Assembly (NCBI RefSeq): GCF_016907385.1 | Contig: NZ_JAFBBU010000001.1 | Span: forward strand, 2,852,001-2,916,000 | Length of the DNA stretch: 64,000 nucleotides | From: Subtercola frigoramans | GTDB taxonomy: Bacteria > Actinomycetota > Actinomycetes > Actinomycetales > Microbacteriaceae | Direction of reading: 5' to 3' | Shown here: positions 60,086 to 64,000 of the stretch, one piece after another | How the letters are laid out: the number at the start of each line of letters is the position of its first letter | How positions within the stretch are numbered: the first letter of the stretch is position 1 | Program-made: the position numbers and the translations under genes | The notes under the pieces: generated by a model | Told to the model about the DNA's origin: nothing | The model's input: the letters and a program-made list of their open reading frames with translations, nothing else | The model's database searches: none

Positions 60086-61135
60086 ATGACCGCCGAGACC
60101 TCCGGACTACACCATGTCACCGCGATCGGAGGCGACCCGCAGAAGAACATCGACTTCTACATCACCGGCCTCGGCCTCCGGCTCGTGAAGAAGACGGTCA
60201 ATTTCGACGACCCGAGCACCTACCACCTGTATTACGGCGACGACGCAGGCCGCCCCGGTTCTCTGATGACGTTCTTCCCGTGGAAGGGAATCCGCCCAGG
60301 CCGCATCGGCGCGGGCCAGTCGACCAGCACGGCCTTCTCCGTGCCGGCAGGGAGCATCGGCTGGTGGAAGTCGCACTTCGCCGGGCTCGGCGTAGAATCC
60401 ACTGTCACCAGCGAGAACCAGGCAGAGGAACGCCTTTCGCTGCGCGACCCCGACGGACTTCAACTCGACCTGGTGGCCTCGAGCATCGTCGACCCGCGCG
60501 ACCCGTGGGATTCAGCATCCGTACCCGCCGAGTTCGCCGTTCGGGGCCAGCACTCCTCTGTTCTGACGGTGAAAGACCCGACGGGCACCGCGCGGGTGCT
60601 CACCGAAGAACTCGGCATGTCCCTGATTTCTGAGCAGGGCAACCGTCTGCGTTTCTCTGCCGGCGGCTCCGAACTCGCCGGGCACATCGTCGACGTGATC
60701 GCCGACCCGAAGGCACAGACCGGCCTCACCGCCGGCGGGACCGTGCACCACATCGCGTTCCGCGTGCCCGACCAGGAGACCCAGCAGCTCTGGCGCGAGC
60801 AGCTCGCCGGCCACGGCTACGAGGTCACGCAGATTCTCGACCGCCAGTACTTCACTTCGATCTACTTTCGTGAGCCCGGCGGCGTACTCTTCGAGATCGC
60901 CACAGACACCCCCGGGTTCGACATCGACGAACCGCTGCTCGAACTCGGCCGCAGCCTGAAACTGCCGCCGTGGCTCGAGCCGTCGCGCGAGGCGATCGAG
61001 CACTCGGTCATCCCCGTTCGGCTGCCCGCAGAGAACAATCCCGCGCTGGGCGACTCCGTACGGAACGACTCCGTACTCAACGACTCCGTACTCAGCGACT
61101 CCATACATAGCGACACAGATTCCACGGGAGCATAG
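60086..61135 (+). CDS. Ring-cleaving dioxygenase of the VOC family, MhqO/MhqA-like
   Basis: 349 residues from the ATG at 60086, which has CAGGAG upstream; an ATG at 60068 is also possible. Two VOC domains carry the metal ligands: GLHHVTAIGGDPQKNIDFY (His), then VHHIAFRVPDQETQQLW (His) and GVLFEIATDTPGF (Glu) in the C-terminal half. Such enzymes cleave (substituted) hydroquinones, as in the MhqO protein of Bacillus. The C-terminus ends in four five-residue repeats (SVRND, SVLND, SVLSD, SIHSD). The next gene follows after two bases and is MhqD-like, giving the usual MhqO/MhqD pair. Confidence 0.88.
   Translation: MTAETSGLHHVTAIGGDPQKNIDFYITGLGLRLVKKTVNFDDPSTYHLYYGDDAGRPGSLMTFFPWKGIRPGRIGAGQSTSTAFSVPAGSIGWWKSHFAGLGVESTVTSENQAEERLSLRDPDGLQLDLVASSIVDPRDPWDSASVPAEFAVRGQHSSVLTVKDPTGTARVLTEELGMSLISEQGNRLRFSAGGSELAGHIVDVIADPKAQTGLTAGGTVHHIAFRVPDQETQQLWREQLAGHGYEVTQILDRQYFTSIYFREPGGVLFEIATDTPGFDIDEPLLELGRSLKLPPWLEPSREAIEHSVIPVRLPAENNPALGDSVRNDSVLNDSVLSDSIHSDTDSTGA
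61052..61111. repeat. 15-bp tandem repeat, four units, at the 3' end of the ring-cleaving dioxygenase gene
   Basis: GACTCCGTAC(T/G)(C/G)A(A/G)C units encode Ser-Val-Leu/Arg-Asn/Ser-Asp repeats in frame, ending just before the stop. Confidence 0.9.
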
Positions 61136-61137
61136 CC

Positions 61138-61794
61138 ATGATGGACGCCGCGGAGCTTTCGTCGTGGCCGCACGTGTACCGACCGGGGCTCGATGCTCGC
61201 AGAGACGCTCCGGTACTGCTCATGCTCCACGGCACGGGCGGCAACGAGCGTGAGATCCTGTCGCTCGCTGACGCCATCGACCCTGAGGCGGCCGTGCTCG
61301 CTCCCCGTGGCAGGGTGAGCGAGCACGGTGCGACCCGATGGTTCCGCCGCATCGCCGAGGGGCAGTTCGACGTCGACGACGTGAACGTGAAGGCGGCTGA
61401 ACTCGCCGAGTTTGTAGCCTGGGCGCGTCAGGAATACGGCCTGGCACCCGGTATGGATGCTCGGCCCATCATTGCGGTCGGTTTCTCGAACGGCGCGAAC
61501 ATCGCCCTCGCGCTTGCGGTTCTGCACCCCGAAACTGTCACCCTCGCCATGGCGTTCTCCGGGATGTACCCTCTCGGCAACCGTGAGCTTCCTTTGCCGC
61601 TCCCGGATTCCCGAGTGCTGCTGCTGAACGGAGAAGCCGATCCGATGGCGCCGTCATCGTCGGTCGACCAGCTCGAGACCGAATTGCTTCGGGCCGGCGC
61701 CGGCGTCGAGCGTGTCGCTCGAAGCGGCGGCCACGGAATCACCGCCGAGGAGATCGAGAAAGCACAGGCCTGGTTGGCAACAGCGGCGAGCTGA
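61138..61794 (+). CDS. Carboxylesterase, MhqD/YtpA-like alpha/beta hydrolase
   Basis: A 218-residue alpha/beta hydrolase. Motifs: LLMLHGTGGNE (oxyanion region), VGFSNGANIALAL (nucleophile Ser in G-F-S-N-G), NGEADPMAP (Asp) and SGGHGI (His), a complete triad. The family includes MhqD of Bacillus, encoded with ring-cleaving VOC dioxygenases and induced by quinones. Here it directly follows such a gene, so both likely detoxify hydroquinone-type compounds. No MhqR-type regulator is adjacent. Confidence 0.88.
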   Translation: MMDAAELSSWPHVYRPGLDARRDAPVLLMLHGTGGNEREILSLADAIDPEAAVLAPRGRVSEHGATRWFRRIAEGQFDVDDVNVKAAELAEFVAWARQEYGLAPGMDARPIIAVGFSNGANIALALAVLHPETVTLAMAFSGMYPLGNRELPLPLPDSRVLLLNGEADPMAPSSSVDQLETELLRAGAGVERVARSGGHGITAEEIEKAQAWLATAAS

Positions 61795-61797
61795 AGA

Positions 61798-62223
61798 TCA
61801 GGAGTCGCCGAGGATTCCATCGACGTAGAACCAGCAACCGCGCTCGGAGACAAACCGACTGGTCTCGTGGAGTCGACCGGCGCGCCCGTCAAGCCTGAAC
61901 CGGGCGACGAACTCGACGGTGCCCGAGCGGTCGAGCATCCCACCGCCTGTCTTCGAGAGAATGTCGAGCCGGTAGAAGCGCTGTGCCGGGTCGAGCCCGA
62001 GCGACACAGGGCGGGTTGAGCTGTGCCAGGTCGCCAGCAGGTAGGGTTCGTCGCCCAGAACGAACGCGGAGTATCGCGATCGCATGAGCCGTTCGGCGGT
62101 GAGCGACGGCTGGGCCCCGGAGTGGGCAGGCGCGCAGCACTCACCGTAGGGCAGCCCGCTGAGGCACGGGCACCGGTCGGTCTCGGCCAGCTGCGGCCAT
62201 GCGAAAGCGGGGGTGCCGGTCAT
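61798..62223 (-). CDS. ychJ: YchJ family protein with SEC-C zinc motif
   Basis: 141 residues from the ATG at 62223, which has GGAGG seven bases upstream. The N-terminal SEC-C motif RCPCLSGLPYGECC supplies zinc-binding cysteines, followed by the YchJ domain (AERLMRSRYSAFVLGDEPYLLATWH, then FVARFRLDGRAGRLHETSRFV). Function of YchJ is not established; SEC-C motifs occur in SecA and other protein-handling factors. Single gene, convergent with the MhqD-like hydrolase (3-base gap). Confidence 0.9.
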   Translation of the reverse strand: MTGTPAFAWPQLAETDRCPCLSGLPYGECCAPAHSGAQPSLTAERLMRSRYSAFVLGDEPYLLATWHSSTRPVSLGLDPAQRFYRLDILSKTGGGMLDRSGTVEFVARFRLDGRAGRLHETSRFVSERGCWFYVDGILGDS

Positions 62224-62368
62224 CGTCATCCTCCAGAGCACAGACCAGCCCAGAATAGCCCGCCCACGGCGCGGTCCCCCCTGCATTGCGGTGAGCCAGC
62301 AGTAGGTTCGTCACGTGAACGTTCGCTGAACGAGAGGCGAACACGCATCAAGCAACGGCGGGTGTCGC

Positions 62369-63142
62369 ATGAAGATCGTCGCGGTGTACAGCACCAAGGG
62401 CGGAGTCGGCAAGACGACTGCGGCGGTGAACCTCGCCTGGGCCGCTTCGGAAGACTTCCGTGTGTTGCTCTGGGATCTCGATCCCCAGGGGGCCGCAACG
62501 TTCCTCCTCGAGGTCAAGCCGAAACTCAAGGGAGGTGTCGACGGGCTCGTCGGGGGTAAGGTAGCGGCGAAGAGTGCCATCAAGGCGTCGGCATTCGAGC
62601 GGCTCGATGTGCTGCCGGCCGACGCCAGTTACCGCGACCTCGACCTGGTGCTCGACCACGCGAAAGGGTCAACAAGTCGACTCTCGCGGATTCTGCAGAC
62701 CGTCGCGAGCGACTACGACGTCGTCATTCTCGACTGCCCCCCGGGAGCATCGCTGGTCGCGTCGAATGCCGTCAATGCGGCAGACCTCGTCGTTGTGCCG
62801 GTGGTGCCCTCGCCACTCTCCTTGCGTTCGCTGGAGCAGGTCACCGATTTCGTGTCGGGCTCCGCCAGTTCCGCACCCGTGCTCGGTTTTCTCTCCATGG
62901 TCGACCGGCGAAAGACGCTTCACCGCGAAGCCGTGAGAGACCTACCACGCGACAGAGGTGTGGTCGTCAACGTCGTTGTGCCGTCGAGCGTCGTGATCGA
63001 GCGGATGGGAACCGAACGCTCACCTGTTGGGGTCTACGCACCTCGAACTGAATCCGCAAACGCATTCAGCGAACTCTGGGTGCGGGTGCAGTCCAACGTG
63101 AAGGCCACGAACAAGTCGAAGCCGCGCAAGCGTAAGCGCTGA
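62369..63142 (+). CDS. ParA/MinD family ATPase (unaccompanied)
   Basis: A 257-residue deviant-Walker ATPase. YSTKGGVGKTTAAVNLAWA holds the signature Lys pair, LLWDLDPQGAAT is switch I, and VVILDCPPG is Walker B. The C-terminus is very basic (SKPRKRKR), which may bind DNA. ParA proteins position chromosomes, plasmids or other cargo, usually with a ParB or other adaptor; none is adjacent, and there is no plasmid or phage gene nearby. Confidence 0.87.
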   Translation: MKIVAVYSTKGGVGKTTAAVNLAWAASEDFRVLLWDLDPQGAATFLLEVKPKLKGGVDGLVGGKVAAKSAIKASAFERLDVLPADASYRDLDLVLDHAKGSTSRLSRILQTVASDYDVVILDCPPGASLVASNAVNAADLVVVPVVPSPLSLRSLEQVTDFVSGSASSAPVLGFLSMVDRRKTLHREAVRDLPRDRGVVVNVVVPSSVVIERMGTERSPVGVYAPRTESANAFSELWVRVQSNVKATNKSKPRKRKR

Positions 63143-63193
63143 TCGGCGCTCGGCGATTGCACATGCGCCGCCCGACGATTCAAACTGCTCGAA

Positions 63194-63451
63194 TCAGACC
63201 AGCGGGTCGTCGCGGTCGATGGTGCGGCGTGAAACGTGCTCGCCGCTGACCGGATCGACCGCCGAGCGTGTCGTCATGGTGGTCTGGCGACGGCGGGTGA
63301 TGAAGACGATGCCGAGAATGATTCCCAGGACACCGGCCGCCATGAGAATGTAGCCGACGAGGTGCAGATCGATCCACGACACCTGCACGTCAACGGCGAA
63401 GGCGAGGATCGCCCCGATGACGAAGAGCACAATTCCTGATCCAAGACTCAT
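63194..63451 (-). CDS. DUF6458 family small membrane protein
   Basis: 85 residues from the ATG at 63451, which has AGGAG upstream; a longer frame to 63595 is not supported. Two membrane helices (SGIVLFVIGAILAFAVDV and HLVGYILMAAGVLGIILGIVF) flank a short loop, with a charged C-terminus (RRRQTTMTTRS, DRDDPLV). This is the DUF6458 layout, common in actinobacteria, function unknown. The 280 bases between it and the kinase have no recognised gene. Confidence 0.82.
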   Translation of the reverse strand: MSLGSGIVLFVIGAILAFAVDVQVSWIDLHLVGYILMAAGVLGIILGIVFITRRRQTTMTTRSAVDPVSGEHVSRRTIDRDDPLV

Positions 63452-63731
63452 GATGGTTCTCCTTGCTTCGTTCGCCTGACTGACATACTGCGGAGCAGCA
63501 GACCGACACGGCGTGCCTCGCTTGAGGACCCAGCGATCGTAACAACCCGACACCTGGCCGGGTATGGGGTTGACACGGGCCGGGGCCGGTGTCAAGCGGG
63601 CTCGCGCAGCTCGCGTCAGACGCGCGGATCAGTCACAATGACTACCGTGCGGGGAGGCCTTCCGGCCCGCTGGATCGACACGGACCACTCCGGGAGGCGC
63701 ACTCCCAGATCCGTCAATCAGAGGCAGAGTC

Positions 63732-64000
63732 ATGACAGAGGTCGGCACCGGCTGGACCGGCAGGACCCTCGCTGGCCGTTACGCCATCGTGCGTCGGATC
63801 GGTTCCGGCGGATTCTCCACCGTGTACGAAGCGCTCGACACCCAGTTGGGCCGAAAGGTCGCCGTCAAGCTCTTCAGCGCCGGCGAGGCACGCGATGACG
63901 GCCGGCGGCGGGGGGAGGTCGATGTGCTCGCCCGGCTGAATCATCCCAACCTGGTGACGATGTACGACGCTCACCTCGCGGGTGGCGACTCAGCGATCCC
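63732..64000 (+). CDS. Serine/threonine protein kinase, N-terminal fragment cut by the window end
   Basis: The first 89 residues of a eukaryotic-type Ser/Thr kinase. The glycine loop IGSGGFSTVYEAL and the ATP lysine in RKVAVKLFS are clear, then RRRGEVDVLARLNHPNLVTMYDAH gives the helix C Glu. The rest lies beyond the window. It should be a Pkn-type kinase of actinobacteria. Confidence 0.9.
   Translation, partial: MTEVGTGWTGRTLAGRYAIVRRIGSGGFSTVYEALDTQLGRKVAVKLFSAGEARDDGRRRGEVDVLARLNHPNLVTMYDAHLAGGDSAI

Overview
The window is high-GC DNA (about two thirds G+C by eye) from a Gram-positive actinobacterium, most likely a member of the Microbacteriaceae. The support is indirect: many GTG starts and four-base stop/start overlaps, multicopy DUF222-HNH (13E12-type) genes, and actinobacterial families such as DUF1206, DUF2510, DUF4190, DUF6114, DUF6230 and DUF6458. 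About 64 genes or gene remnants are supported. I see no rRNA, tRNA, CRISPR array, insertion sequence or replication origin.

Layout. 1-9.7 kb holds a minus-strand catabolic cluster: a PaaK-like CoA ligase, a 72-residue protein, a fused flavin monooxygenase/old-yellow-enzyme protein of the 2-aminobenzoyl-CoA monooxygenase/reductase type, tryptophan 2,3-dioxygenase, an amidohydrolase, kynureninase, a PaaX-type regulator, a 124-residue unknown and an amino-acid-type ABC binding lipoprotein. Together they describe tryptophan to kynurenine to anthranilate to anthraniloyl-CoA, followed by dearomatisation. 9.8-16.5 kb carries small membrane proteins and phospholipid genes: cardiolipin synthase, two PAP2 phosphatases, a lipid kinase and a DUF1206 protein. 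16.5-22 kb has LysR and MarR regulators, a 3-hydroxybutyrate-type dehydrogenase and the first DUF222-HNH gene. 22-26 kb has a deoxyribose-phosphate aldolase operon with a full aldehyde dehydrogenase and a shortened, non-catalytic-looking paralogue. 26-33 kb has a divergent amidohydrolase/M20 hydrolase pair and a GH65 phosphorylase with a beta-phosphoglucomutase-like enzyme. 33-48 kb holds transporters, TetR regulators with clear palindromic operators, UppP, luciferase-like monooxygenases, a TMEM175-like channel, and a DUF6230/DUF6114/secreted-protein operon controlled by a divergent TetR. 48-52.7 kb holds a decayed MFS gene, a three-gene overlapping operon, the second DUF222-HNH copy (colinear with the first over about 1.23 kb) and RNase HI. 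52.8-64 kb holds a DszC/DszA-like flavin monooxygenase pair, a VWA/AAA+ ATPase pair, glutaminase, an MhqO/MhqD-like pair, YchJ, an unaccompanied ParA, DUF6458 and the start of a Ser/Thr kinase.

The two best candidates for new biology are the tryptophan/anthraniloyl-CoA cluster, where an amidohydrolase occupies the position expected of N-formylkynurenine formamidase, and the DUF6230/DUF6114/Pro-Thr-rich secreted protein operon. A third, unexpected pattern is that at least eight unrelated genes carry 9-, 15- or 18-bp in-frame tandem repeats in their tails or linkers. All functions below are read from sequence by eye; no database search was run.
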